Below the pieces are notes generated by a model, which did no database searches, was not told the origin of the DNA, and saw only the letters and a list, made by a program, of their open reading frames with translations. A stretch of 64,000 nucleotides of DNA from Prorocentrum cordatum (Eukaryota > Sar > Dinophyceae > Prorocentrales > Prorocentraceae). The stretch spans positions 462,335 to 526,334 of the forward strand of contig CAUYUJ010016471.1 in assembly GCA_963575745.1 (NCBI GenBank), read 5' to 3'. The position numbers and the translations under genes are program-made. Below are positions 34,575 through 44,959 of the stretch, in pieces (the first letter of the stretch is position 1; each line of letters starts with the position of its first letter).

Positions 34575-34887
34575 GGGCTATAAGGCTAGGAGACTATTGT
34601 GCTATTGAGCTATAGGGCTATAGAGCTATATAGGGCTATTGGGTTATAGGGCTATACGGCTTAGGGCTATAGGGCTATAGGGCACCCCGGGGCACGCCGC
34701 CCGGGCACGCCCGCGCGCCCGGGCACCCGGGCACCCGGGCACCCCTGGGCACCCCGGCCCCCGGGCACCCGGGCCCCGGACACCCCCGGGCACCCGGGCA
34801 CCCGGGCGCGCAGCGAAAATCGGCGACAAACCTAACTTAACCATATGAGTCCACTAGGACCCCAACAGAGGCAAGCTCTGATTGGGG
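34575..34887 (+). repeat. Nested dispersed repeat with CTATAGGG and GGGCACCC tracts
   Basis: Decamer CTATAGGGCT-like repeats (34590-34680), then about a dozen GGGCACCC words (34690-34810), then TCGGCGACAAACCTAACTTAACC. It is the inverse of 26413-26590 with an expanded middle and interrupts the retroelement just after the RT fragment. Confidence 0.75.
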
Positions 34888-36720
34888 AACGAGTTGTCGC
34901 AACAAATTCACGACGTCCGCCTGAGCCCCCGTCGGGCAAGCGGGGACGCGAGCGCAGCGGCGCGCGCGGTTGCGCGCGACGCGCCGCCGGCAATAATTAA
35001 CGCGATTGCGCGGGCGTCGCGGCGACGACGACGGCGACGGCGACGACGACGGCGGCGACGACGGCGGCAACGGCGACGGCGACGACGACGAGCATCGCGG
35101 CGACGGCGGCGACGGGGCCAGGGACCACGGGCGAACTTGCGCCCCGCCCTCGCCCCTGGAGCCCCGGGTCAGACTTTCTTGGAGGAGCGAGACTTCCGCG
35201 CGCAATTTGCCCCGACCGTCCCCCCGCTTTACCAAGGCCCACTTTTCGCTCTGGGGAAAAGCTGTTATTCTCGGGGTGCATCGAGCGGCGCGCCTTTTGC
35301 TAAAGCCGCTTCCTCGCTTTAGTAAAGCCGCTTCCTCGCTTTCGTAAAGCCGCTTCCGCGCTTTAGTATAGCCGTTTCCTCGCTTTGGTAAAGTCCGCGG
35401 TCTGCCTATTGGGGATTAGGGCCTGGTCGGGGGACGCGGGGCCTTTGTTTTTCCTGCGGGTTCACCCCGCGATGCATTTTCTCGAGTAATCAGGGTCGCG
35501 CTAAATCGGTTCGCGGCGACCCTTGGACATGTTTCCAGCGAGATGTAGATGCTCCTTGACAGAAGATTCAGGGCGCGAGCGCAGGGCGCGGCTCGGCAAT
35601 TCGGACGCGCCGCCGCGGTTATCGCGCAACAGATAAAATACATGTTGCTAGAAGGGTTGCTTCCTTTCTAGAAAAGTTCAAAATAATAGTGTGACTTTAC
35701 CGCCTCCAAGCAACCGGGCCCATAGTCTGGCGTCGGCGGCTGCGCCGATGGGGCCGCCGTCCTCCGTCGGCGTCGCGCAGCGCCTCGCGCGGCGCATTGT
35801 CGCGGGCCGCGTGCTGGCCAACGCCGACCTCGATGAGTCGATGGAACTCTGGCGCGATGCCCGATTGCCTCTGCGGCCCCAGCGCTTCGCCGCGGAAGTG
35901 GCGGAAGGTCTGCGTCGACGACGTCGACGTCGCCGACGTGGATGGCGCGCGGCGAGGCGGGGGACCTCCGCGGGATTTTCATCGTTGAGCAGGTTGCCTT
36001 TTGGGGTGCCCTTGCCCGGCGGGGCATTCGGCGGAGCGGGAATGGCACCGTCGAGCGGTCTTTCCTGGCACCATCGACGGCTTCGGCCGCGGGCGGGCGG
36101 CGCGGGTGCGCGAGCCCCACGGTCGAGAAACTCATTTTGCACCTCGCCCTCACGTGCTGGGCGCTCTCGCGGCCCGACTGGAAGGCGGTCTGGCTGGCCG
36201 CCGGCCGGTGGCGCTTCGACTCCGGGCATCGGCGGCCGACTCGGCGGCGCGGGCGCCGGGGCATCGCTCGTGCCGTAGGATGGTGGCGGCCCGGACGGAA
36301 GCCAGCCGCGCCGAGCCAGAGAGCGGCTCAGCCTCGGAGTTACTGCCACGGAAAAATCGCATGGTCCACGGCCTTTAGCGGCGAGCCGACCACGGCAAGA
36401 GCGATGCGCGGCTGGACTTAGGTTTGCCGCTCCGCCTGCGCGCGCGGCCGCGGGCACCGATAGACGTCAAGCGATGGCAATTGGCAGACCGTCCTGAGCC
36501 GTTCTTGGCGCTGGCAGGGCCGCCGCATAAATGAGCCCGGGTCGGCAAATGTCTTGACGGTTGTAAATTGGTTTTGTCGCGGGGCGATTTGACCAAGGGG
36601 CGGGCTCGCCATTTTGGTGGACACCCATGTCGCTCTCTCAGTCTGCGCCAAAGGGCGGTCATTTTCGCGGCGCTTGAATCACCCGTAGCGACGTCCTGAT
36701 GCTTCTTGTTTAGCTGCCTT
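34888..36720. other. Middle of retroelement, no domain recognised
   Basis: Includes GAC/GGC-rich simple sequence (35010-35110) and, at 35301-35393, a 22-bp tandem repeat. Long frames at 35691-36278 and 35942-36421 (plus) and 35668-36457 (minus) exist but no RNase H or methyltransferase motif, which DIRS elements would carry here, could be identified. Confidence 0.45.
35301..35393. repeat. 22-bp tandem repeat, four copies
   Basis: TAAAGCCGCTTCCTCGCTTTAG repeated four times with 1-3 differences, then a partial TAAAG. Each unit is itself near-palindromic (AAAGC ... GCTTT). Confidence 0.85.
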
Positions 36721-36879
36721 ACTTGGGCCATTATCCGGCTACGTTGCGTGCGAGGCCAACCCAGCCGACGGCTCTTCCCGTGCCCCTCTGGGAGGTTGTC
36801 CCAGCCGCGCAGCCGATACGAGGCCCCCCGAAGCGTTCCCGGCAAAGCTGCGGCAGACTTTTCGCCCCAACACCGCAGG

Positions 36880-37830
36880 CCGTAGGCAACTCATCGTGGC
36901 CGCGAGGAAGGCTGGGCGCGCCTCCTCGCGCGCCTCTCTCGGCAAGCTTCAAGACTGGGCAGTTGCAGCCGAGGCCCTAGCCGCCCCAGCCCAGCACTGG
37001 CAACCGGTGACATCTTTTTTAGTTTGGCGATCGGCTGCGTTTGATGACCCGAGTGCTGAGGTCGATTTTGACAAATAGCTCATGGCTTGTATTGAGGTAC
37101 TGCGGGCCGAAGGTGGCCCCAGAACCGATGCAAATGATTTTGTTGCAGGGCGCAGCATTTCATGCCTCGATACGGGAGGGCTATGAGAAGTGGCTGGCGG
37201 CTCCTGGGGCGCGGGCCAGGAGTGAACTCCAGGCCAGGGCCCCCCCTCTCAGCAAAAACATTGTTTTGGACCCCGCCTGCGACGCAGCCGCCCAGAGGGA
37301 GCTACCTTTTAGGCGTGTTCTGGCTTGTCGGCTTCCACTGTTGCCTCCGCTCCAGTGGGATGTGCGCCCTGCGAGCTGGCGACATTGTTTTTGGGCAAGG
37401 GCCCCATGTGCGCCGTGCTCGCTTGAAGGCTCACCAAACCCAGGGCTCGACGTGGCGCCGAGGAGTCGGCCGCAATTTCTGACAGTATCGTGGGCGCGCA
37501 TTTGCAGCGAGCCGTCCGTCTTGTGCCACTTGGACAATTAAGTGCGCAGCTTGTCAGGGCCGCTGCAGCGGCAGATTTTCTGGGAAACATGGTGGGGATT
37601 GGGACTGCAGCTGGACGAACACGATTATGGAGTGCATTCCTTCCGGCGCGGTGGTGCAATTTACGACTTTGCTCACCACTATGGCCGCCTCGACCGCACA
37701 ATTGTGCGCGGCCGAATGTTACATTCACGCACGGCCCGCGTGTACATAACCGAACGCTTGGCAGCCTTGTCGGATCTCCGGCTCACGCCTCCGCAACGGA
37801 GATTGTTGCAGATGGCTGCCAAGTTTGGGC
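36880..37830 (+). pseudogene. Tyrosine recombinase of the DIRS-like element
   Basis: The catalytic domain is spread over two frames. Frame 37162-37482 holds ALRAGDIVFGQGP (Arg at 37372, the first catalytic Arg) and ARLKAHQTQG (the beta-sheet Lys region). Frame 37542-37943 holds QIFWETWWGLGLQ, then YGVHSFRRGGAIYDF (His 37635-37637, Arg at 37644 three residues later, the HxxR box), GRLDRTIVRGR and TARVYITERLAAL with the nucleophile Tyr at 37743-37745. R-H-R-Y order and spacing fit tyrosine recombinases of DIRS-type retroelements, which integrate circular cDNA without target duplications. A frame break near 37490-37545 and an upstream break near 37075 disable it. Confidence 0.7.
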
Positions 37831-37849
37831 ATCCAGGTTCGGGGGGTGT

Positions 37850-38024
37850 GGAAGATTTTTCTGGACAGTTAGTTCCCTTCCTGCCCCTGTGGGTGGGCGC
37901 TCCCGGCAGTTGGTGGCGAGGGCCCTGGCGGGTGGCAGGGTGAGCTAGCTCTCCCATGTTCAGTTGAGCTCCCTTTTACAGAGACCCCTGGCCACTGCGG
38001 AAAAAGGCATCGAGCGCAGTCCAT
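37850..38024 (+). repeat. Split direct repeat B1
   Basis: Starts just after the recombinase. GGAAGATTTTTCTGGACAGTTAG, GTGGCGAGGGCCCTGGCGGG and GGTGAGCTAG match B2 at 38158-38252; the second part (CCATGTTCAGTTGA ... GGCATCGAGCGCAGTCC) matches 38440-38513. Confidence 0.7.
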
Positions 38025-38026
38025 GT

Positions 38027-38110
38027 GCCATGCCCCCCACGAGTATGGACGGAGCGACGGGGGTCAGTGGCCGCTTCTGGGAAGAAGTGGTCCTGTAGCA
38101 TCTTGGCTCG
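38027..38110 (+). repeat. Split direct repeat A2
   Basis: Copy of A1 (30804-30893) placed between B1 and B2. Confidence 0.75.
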
Positions 38111-38157
38111 GCCGCCCTGCCCGCCCTTTCGCTCACCAATCAGGGCGCCGCTTGGCT

Positions 38158-38513
38158 GGAAGATTTTCCGGGCAGTCAGCTCCTCTCCTGCCCTTGCGGG
38201 CGTTCCCAGCAGTGGGTGGCGAGGGCCCCGGCGGGCAGGAGGGTGAGCTAGGCCTCGGAATCAATAGCGAACATTCATCCCACATTCATCTGTCAACGCC
38301 TCCCCCTCCCCCCAATGTTCAAAGTTGGCGGTGGGTTTGATGAGTTGCACCTCGACCGCAGTCTCCCCCGCGCGTCGCGTGCCAACTTTGAGTTTGGGGG
38401 GCAGGGGGGGTTTCACTGATTGTTTACCTCTACCGTAACTTTCCCATGCCTGGTTGAATTTCTTTTTGTACATTTGCATGGCCATTGCGGAAACAGGCAT
38501 CGAGCGCAGTCCG
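38158..38513 (+). repeat. Split direct repeat B2 with 187-bp insert
   Basis: First part 38158-38252 and second part 38440-38513 align with B1. The 38253-38439 insert includes a GAATCAATAGCGAACATTCAT ... CTGTCAACGCCTCC segment that occurs inverted at 26225-26275, so it is a dispersed repeat. Confidence 0.6.
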
Positions 38514-39489
38514 AATGCAAGTCGGAGTCGGCGCCACCCCTGGCGCCTCCGAATGCAGTGTTCAGATTCTCGCGCAGTCCGCTTCTTGCAAAAGTGGGCG
38601 TTTTTTGTTCCGAAACGACTTGCGCTCCAAATTGGGGTCGGTGGCTAGGTCCAGAAATGGGCGTTTTTGAAAACCACGCTACGCCCCCTCATTCTTCCGC
38701 CCCGAGCAGGTGGTGTCCAATTTCCAGCTCGCGTCGCCGGAGATACTGCGCGCCTGCCACGCGGGGGCTGCCTTGCGGTGCTCTGGACCGTTCCAAGTCC
38801 CCGATACCCGGGCGTCGTAGCATTTCTAACGCCGCTGGGCTCAGGCCCAACTCTTCTCGGCGAGAACAAAATCAACGAGAAGTTGTTTGGCAGCGTTCGG
38901 CCTCCAGGGGCCGCTGGGATTATCAAAAAACTACATTCGATAAATGGTCGATTCTTCCAGGGCTTCACGTAAAAAGTCCACGACGTCGGAGTCCTGGGGC
39001 CCTCACAGGTCGATCCAGCTCGAGAAACGACGCAGAAGAAAAGATTTCCCTCGAAGGCGCCAGTCGTGGATTTCCACGATGTTGCGAATTTCTTTCGTCG
39101 CGTCGGATCTCACGGAATGGGTTCGGAGAAGACGAGGTCAGATAATCGCGCCGCATGGCCGATGCATCGGCGCCGTGGCGCGATCCAGAGCTCGCGTCTC
39201 TCCATCTCCATCCCAACGTCGCCGAGACATCGCCGCAGCTCAGGTGCGATGCCGAGCGGTCCTCTGACGACCCCAATCAGCTCCTGGCCCACGTGGGGCA
39301 TCCGGGAGGTCCCCGCGCGCAGGTCTCCGGACCCATGCCAGGGGCACCGACAGGGGGGGGCCTGCCCCAGGAGGGAGAGCCATCGGCCTCCAGCCGTGGG
39401 GCCGCCCCCTGGTTCCCAGCGCCTCTGCACAGGCCGCCACCTGTGCCAGGCCTCGGTGCTGCGAGCTCGGCCTCCTCCCTCTCCACGGT
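38514..39489. other. No gene seen
   Basis: Single-copy-looking sequence. At 39150-39260 a cluster of GATGCATCGG and CATCGCC words, including the palindrome at 39158-39171, parallels 29785-29850. Confidence 0.4.
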
Positions 39490-39870
39490 TGTGGCCAATC
39501 GCCCATCCACATCCAGTCCTGCACTCGGAGCCTGGGTGCCCCACGCACCCCAGGAGCGTGCGGCTTGGCTATCCAGGGCCTCTCGCCCATCTGTTGGCGC
39601 TGCATCGCCGATTCCGGGGCAACGCTCCCCCTCCCGCGGGGTTGGCTCTCCCTGCCTCTCTTCCCCCCCCCTTCTCACCACGGCGCCCCGTGCCCGACGG
39701 AGTACCGCTGTTGTTTCCGCGCCCCTTGGCTCGCGGGGCCCGAGATGGGGGCTCCAGGAGGTCGGCGCTGAGCACAAGCGCCAGGACCGAACCCAAACTC
39801 CTGTCGCCGGTCGGCGATGTATCGCCGATTACAGGTCGATGTTCCCCCCCCCCCTGGAGCGGGTCCCGCT
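39490..39870. repeat. Dispersed repeat family E, copies 3 and 4
   Basis: 39490-39625 repeats the AATCGCCCATC ... GAGCGTGCGGCTTGGCTATC ... GCATCGCCGATTCC order of copy 1. At 39811-39828 the palindrome TCGGCGAT-gt-ATCGCCGA recurs, followed by CAGGTCGATGTTCCCCC as in copy 1. Confidence 0.5.
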
Positions 39871-40286
39871 CCAGGGGAGACAAGGGGGGGGAGAAATGGT
39901 CGCTTTTCCAGCACCTTCGGGGCCCGCGGTGGCGGTCTGGGGCCTGTTCCGGGCCCCCCTGGGGCCGCCTTCCTGCTAGCCTCGGCCCGCCCCTCCCGTT
40001 GATCGCCCCCCCGCTGTCGAGCGCCCAAGGTTTGGGGAGATCATCGAAGATCTCCCAGAGGTCCCCAGCAGGGGGTCTCCCCCGGGCTGCCTTTCCAGGT
40101 GCTGCGGCCGCATCTTCAAACCCAACACGGGCGAGGGTTCGTACGTGCGCGTGGTGGAGAAGACGATCTCGGTCTCGTTAAAGAACGCCAGCACGGGCGG
40201 ATCGGAGACTGCGGAGGAGCGCGGTCAGTCTGGCGTCTGGCGACAGAGAGGGCTCGTCGTCGTCCTCCTCCTCCTCCTCCTCCTCC
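39871..40286. other. No gene seen; (CCT)10 microsatellite at its end
   Basis: GC-rich sequence upstream of the spliced-leader relict. 40262-40288 is a CCT tract that runs directly into the leader. Confidence 0.5.
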
Positions 40287-40308
40287 TCCGTAGCCATTTT
40301 GGCTCAAG
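40287..40308 (+). other. Spliced-leader relict (exact)
   Basis: Begins TCCGTAGCCATTTTG and ends GCTCAAG, an exact match to the 22-nt leader that dinoflagellates trans-splice onto mRNAs. It is not an SL RNA gene, because no GT donor or snRNA follows; instead GCTCAAATC follows, perhaps a second truncated leader. It lies 133 bp before the start of LINE ORF1, as expected if a trans-spliced mRNA was copied back into DNA. Confidence 0.9.
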
Positions 40309-40441
40309 GCTCAAATCTTCTCCCTGGGATTTGATCCTTGTTCAGCCGACGGGGAGGCTCAGAGGGCTTTCGAGGACAGCCCTCAAATTTTTTAGGGAGC
40401 AGTTCAGTCGGCTCCCGACCTCCTCGGCCCCAGCAGTCGCC

Positions 40442-41428
40442 ATGTCGGATGACGAGCCGCACACCGTTGTCCAGGCGTCGGCGCTCGAGAGGATGGCGAA
40501 GGCGTTGGAGGAGAACGCCGCAGCCAACCGTAGTATGGAGCAGAAGATTGATGCTCTCGCCGAGTCCCAGAAGCGGGCCATGGTTGAGATTAGCAAGATC
40601 GCGACGCTCGAACAGAAAGTCCTTTTGATTGAACATCAATTAGCTCAATTATCACCCGGTGCGAGTCAGATGGATGCAGCACTGAACAGTCAGATCACGC
40701 AGCTCGCCAGCACCGTGAAGCGTGACATGGAAACCCTGCGTGCTGAGGTCAAGGAAACGACTTCTACAGCGGCCTCGGCAGCATCCGCGGCTTCGTCTGG
40801 GCGAGCGATGCCGCCCAAAAAGTACTCAAGAGCGTCTAGCGCTGCACCCTCTGGACGTGTGGTTCCTGAAGACGAACCTGATGAGTGCCGCCGTTGGATC
40901 AGTGGATTTCCTCGCCCATTACTGTCTGCTGCGAGGACTGCTCACTTTGAGCAGTTGATGGCCCACATTACCAGCCACATGGCGACAACTATATCGGCCA
41001 AATTCGCGCGCACCAGCCAGAGCTACAGTGTTCGTGTCGACACGCCTGCGCAGGCTCGAGAATTTCACGATTTCATGACGGAGAACCAGATGAGATGGAA
41101 GGATCCAAGAGATCAAAGTATGCATGAGATACGAGTCCGAGCAGATCTGCATGGCGACGTTCGTGGTCGACAGCGGCAGCTCGGTCGTGTATGGACATCC
41201 ATGAAGGAGCTCCTCTCGAAGAAGGGCTTCTGGAACCAGTCCGTGCGGATGGGCGCCAACTGGTATAGGAACGAGTTCTACTTCCTCGAGGACGACGGCA
41301 TCTGGATTTCTGTTTCGAGGAATGGTGGGTCCTCTCAACCGCATGATATGCACGGCGACGGACCAGCTAGTTCAGCACTTCGGCTTCGACCAGGCCGAGA
41401 TCGACCGCATGCTTCGCCTGCTAAATGA
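40442..41428 (+). CDS. LINE ORF1 protein
   Basis: 328 residues from the first ATG after the leader relict. Residues 1-100 are heptad-like with few prolines (ALERMAKALEENAAANRSM, EISKIATLEQKVLLIEHQLAQL), which suggests a coiled coil for trimer formation. Residues 115-145 are an Ala/Ser-rich linker, and 150-310 a globular region (RRWISGFPRPLLSAARTAHFEQ, VRVDTPAQAREFHDFM, NWYRNEFYFLEDDGIW) that could be an RRM-like nucleic-acid binding fold. Expected role: RNA binding and chaperone in the retrotransposition complex. The frame is open upstream to 40145 but that part is the CCT tract and leader, so I start at 40442. Confidence 0.7.
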   Translation: MSDDEPHTVVQASALERMAKALEENAAANRSMEQKIDALAESQKRAMVEISKIATLEQKVLLIEHQLAQLSPGASQMDAALNSQITQLASTVKRDMETLRAEVKETTSTAASAASAASSGRAMPPKKYSRASSAAPSGRVVPEDEPDECRRWISGFPRPLLSAARTAHFEQLMAHITSHMATTISAKFARTSQSYSVRVDTPAQAREFHDFMTENQMRWKDPRDQSMHEIRVRADLHGDVRGRQRQLGRVWTSMKELLSKKGFWNQSVRMGANWYRNEFYFLEDDGIWISVSRNGGSSQPHDMHGDGPASSALRLRPGRDRPHASPAK

Positions 41429-41525
41429 GTAGGGGTGTCCGCGACCAGTTCAAGGTCTTGGAAGGAATTCGGATCACACAGACAGCCGTGATCTTGAAGA
41501 GCAGTTCAGTTTTGTTCATGGTGGT

Positions 41526-42504
41526 GTGGATCTCTCTTCTCCCCCGTCCTTTTCTTCGTCTTCGGCCTCCTCCTCTTCTACTTGCAGCAGTGGGGTCTCT
41601 GATTCTGAGGTCAGTGATTCCAGCAGTGAGGATGGTTATTGGGGCGAGTTCGACCCGGAGGAGATCGTCGAGCTTCCTTCTATCCCCACCCAGAGATTTC
41701 GAATCACGACTTGGAACGCTCACGCCCTTCTTGGCAGCATCTACGCTGATGTCAGCGTGCAAGCGCGTACCAGGTCGACGGTAGTAAGCTTGTGCAGTAA
41801 GGCGGGCGTGGTGGTGTTGCAAGAGTGTCACGGATGTCGTGAAGATCTGGCTCTTCTTCTCGCTGATGTTCAGCTCTTCCGCGGTTGGGTTTTTTTTTTT
41901 TCTGCGACGAGGCTGCAGGTGGCTCCGTGATCCTGATACGCCGAAGTTTGCACAGCTCTTCATGCATGTGCAGCATCAGGATGTCGCCAAGGGGCGCTGC
42001 CACAATATGCACTTGAGGGGGGAGTTGGGATGCGTGACTACATGTAGCATTCACACTGATCCGTGCTTATATAACACAGAAATATGGGTTGATTCGGCAG
42101 GTGGCATGTCGGGTCCAACCTTCCTGCAAATGTGCTACATGGATTTTGTGTGTTTCAACTGTTTGGATCCGGGGGACTCCCGTTTTTTTCTTCGAGCTGA
42201 AGCTGTTTCGAGTAAAGCCGATACAGCGGGGGCCTATTTCGCCAACACCTTCCCCTCCCTCTGCGAGCTGATGCAGCTCAACCCCACTTTTCGCGTGAAG
42301 CAGGCAGAGCAACTTGCATCTGCAAGCCGTCTGGATCGCGTCTATACCTCTTCTGTCACCGACCTCAGCAGGCACAGCGACCACCCGCCTCTTTACGCTC
42401 AGCTGAGTCCAGGAGTTGACCGTCGTTCCGAGGATTGCCTCGCGGATTGTGAAAATGCCGCAGTTTTCCGATCTGGTTCCGGGGCTTTGGAAAGATATGC
42501 CTGA
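41526..42504 (+). pseudogene. LINE ORF2, endonuclease domain
   Basis: Frame 41526-41930 starts with a Ser-rich acidic leader, then FRITTWNAHALLGS (the Asn of the first AP-endonuclease block) and VVVLQECHG (the catalytic Glu). A T11 run at 41891-41901 precedes a frame change: FCDEAAGGSVILIRRS continues in another frame, stops at a TGA, and the C-terminal part is read in the frame of 41839-42504, ending with SRLDRVYTS and SDHPPLYA, the SDH box. The domain nicks target DNA to prime reverse transcription. At least two frameshifts. Confidence 0.7.
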
Positions 42505-42911
42505 GTTTGAAGATGCTGTTCTCCGTCTTCGTGTGCTTAAAGGGGTTTTTCATGAGGCAGCTCGTTTGGCTAAGCAAGGTTTATCTCTCGACGGCCCCAC
42601 ATCAGAGCAAGAGAATATGTCGTGGTTCTTTGCTGTGCTTCGTGCGATGACGAGAGACAATGTCTCAGTAGTTAGGACAGCTGTATGTGCGTATCCCGAT
42701 ATTGGAAGATTGGTTGATGTTGTTGGCCCTGTTTGGAAGGATTATGGAGGTTTCGTGTCCAGGATGAGGAGTATCTCTGAAGCTGTTCTGACGCAGGAGG
42801 CAAAGGAGTTTTTCGCGACGCCACAGCTTTCCGAATAATACAAGGTCAAGAAGGCACAGCAGATCCAGCGCCACGCGCAGGTGTGGCGAGCTCGAAATCG
42901 CAGGTTAGTTT
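42416..42911 (+). pseudogene. LINE ORF2, inter-domain region
   Basis: Frame 42416-42838 reads a mostly helical segment (LWKDMPEFEDAVLRLRVLKG, EAVLTQEAKEFFATPQLSE) between endonuclease and RT, ending in TAA at 42838. Continuation lies in another frame (KAQQIQRHAQVWRARNRR). Confidence 0.5.
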
Positions 42912-43959
42912 TTGCTGGAGTTGAAGCTCCTGATGGCAGTGTTCCCGGCACCATTGAAGGTGGCGCTGAACTTCTGGCGGGACATTGGGGGGGGGCATTC
43001 TGACGAGCCTCGGGGTCCTGGACGTCGCGAACCCTTTCGGCGCTTTGCCCAGAAAGCCTCGGAGAACGCGATTTGGGTTGCCGGTTTCGAGCAGTTTGCT
43101 CGCGGGCTTCGTCGCTTTCGGGGCTCTGCTCCTGGGCCAGACGGGGCGCCGTTCAGCTGCTACTCTCATTCTGGTGAGTTAGGCGCGCGTGTTCCGTTCC
43201 AGGCGTGCCGGGCGCTTCTCGAGGGAAACGCGTCCGACTCGTCATTTAACAAGTGCCTGGCAGTTTTTATTCCGAAGGGCGAGATGAGCTGACCAAAAGC
43301 CCGTCTGAGACTCGTCCTATCTGCCTAGGTAACGCGGACAGCAAGATTCTCAGTGGATGGATTAACTGGGGCCTGGCTAAACAAGCCACTATATCTTGTG
43401 CTTTGTGCATCGGCGGCATTTAAACGACAGCGTTCTTGAGACCAGCTCCAAGCACGCCATTTGGTACTGTGTCTCTCGCGAGCGAGATGCGGGCGGCATC
43501 ATGCTCGACGTGCGCGCCGCCTTCCCGTCGCTGAATCACGCCTGGATCTGGTGGGTCTTGGCAGAGATGGGGATACCTTGTTCTATTATTCAAGCGCTGA
43601 GGTTCCTGTATTCTGGGGTTCGGGTCATCATCGTTCTTGCTGGAGGTCGCCTTCCTGGCTTCTGCGTCTCATCTGGGATAGAGCAGGGATATCCAGCTTC
43701 TGGGTCAGCGTTTGCTCTCGCACTAGATCCAGCGTATCGTGTTCTTTCCTGCGCCCTTCCGTTTCCAGCCTCCTGTCTCTGTGCGTTCGCCGACGATATC
43801 ACGCGCGGCTCGCGCAACCTCTTCGACGCGGTGCCTGTTCTGCCAGTCATTATGAACCAGTGCGGCCTCGCGACGGGCCTGTTCCTGAACACTGAGCGGT
43901 TCTTGTTTTCATGGCCGACTACCTTGAGTGCTACGTTCGGGACAGATTCGACGAGCTAG
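42912..43959 (+). pseudogene. LINE ORF2, reverse transcriptase
   Basis: SAPGPDGAPFSCY (about 43120-43170) is the early RT block; TRPICLGNADSKIL follows in the next frame. Frame 43396-43959 carries the catalytic core: IMLDVRAAFPSLNHAW (motif A, 43500-43545), SGIEQGYPASGSAFALALDP (motif B, near 43675) and CAFADDITRG (motif C; Asp-Asp at 43792-43797). It then ends GLATGLFLNTERF, the GLxLN block. The core is intact in one frame but cut from its N-terminal blocks by frameshifts near 43290 and 43395. Confidence 0.75.
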
Positions 43960-44959
43960 GTATCGACCTAGGAGGTATTCATTCAGAACGGCGCGAACGG
44001 TAGATATCTCGGCATCTTCTCGGGTCGAGGCGGGGGCGAGCTTAGTTGGAGGGATCCTTTGCTCAAGTGCGCGAGGAGGGCGAGGGGGATTCGCAGGCTC
44101 GGCCTCGGCTGCGTTGAAACATGATTTGCTACAAAACGCTTGCTCTCTCGGCCGCGCAGTTTGCGCGCCAGTTCTTTGAGCCGCCGTCTGCCGCCCTCCG
44201 CCTGGAGGACGGGCGCCTCCATCTGCTGGCGAATGGGCCGCGACATGCGATCCATTGGTCAGTATTATTCGACCTCGCGGGCCTCGGTGCTAAAATCAGA
44301 GCCCCCCCAGCTGCGTTAAGTTTCGATGGCCGCTCGGCACAGGATTGCCAAGGAGAGTGCTACGTTTCCCAAACTCGCCCAACTGTATAACGACACGCTC
44401 GACAGTGATGGCTATCTCGTCACCCGCTTCTTCAGCCCCCTCTTCCAGGGGTCCCTGCCTCTACCAGCTTGATCGAGTGTATCGTCTCTTAGATTCCATA
44501 CCTGGTATTCCTGAAGATCCAGGCAAGCATGGGCTTCAAGCGTTGGTTCTGAAAGTCTCGCAGAAACGTTTTCCTGGAGTTCCGCGTGCTGAATCCCCGG
44601 CGGTCCGCTCTAATTACTTCCTGGGTCCTCAAGCCGCGAGGCAGGCCCCTGCAGTAGAAATGGAAGTTAGGCTTGCCAGATTAGGCCAATCCGTCCCTAA
44701 TTTTGCAATGTCGAGCCTCTTGAAATCGATGTGCAATGCGTGGAGCACGACGCGTAGATGCCATCAGAGGGCCGTTGCATGCAGATTCGGTTGTGCTAAT
44801 ATAGGCGGTGGCGATATAGTGCATTCTATGTGTTGCCCCATCTCTGAGCCTGTGGTTTTCGAGCTGCTTCCGCGTCTTGACCCCTCGTGCGTGCACTTGT
44901 CGGGCCCCCGAAGGCTGTGCCCGCTATTTTTCCTGGAGGCATTGAGTATCGGGTAAGTT
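43960..44959 (+). pseudogene. LINE ORF2, C-terminal region with Cys/His segment
   Basis: Frames change near 43970 (GRYLGIFSGRGGGELSWRD, the YLG block after the RT thumb) and 44345. The last frame, to 44956, ends with STTRRCHQRAVACRFGCANIG and DIVHSMCCP, a Cys/His cluster found at the C-terminus of dinoflagellate LINE ORF2 proteins, probably a zinc-binding knuckle. Confidence 0.6.

Larger units (their letters stand above)
30804..38513 (+). mobile_element. Degraded DIRS/PAT-like tyrosine-recombinase retroelement
   Basis: About 7.7 kb bounded by split direct repeats. A1 (30804-30893) matches A2 (38027-38110), including a 28-bp exact stretch (30848-30875 and 38065-38092). B1 (about 37850-38024) matches B2 (38158-38252 plus 38440-38513, broken by a 187-bp insert). 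The order A1 - coding - B1 - A2 - B2 is that of PAT/kangaroo-type DIRS elements. Between them lie a gag-like reading frame, the N-terminal half of a reverse transcriptase and a tyrosine recombinase, all in plus orientation and all frameshifted. Nested repeats sit at 31017-31200 and 34575-34887. The copy cannot be autonomous as assembled. Confidence 0.7.

Noticed and set aside
34590-34690. Telomere-like TTAGGG words
   Set aside because: The period is the decamer CTATAGGGCT, not the plant/algal TTTAGGG repeat, and the site is internal.
40287-40308. Functional spliced-leader RNA gene
   Set aside because: No GT donor after CAAG and no snRNA-like or Sm-site sequence follows.
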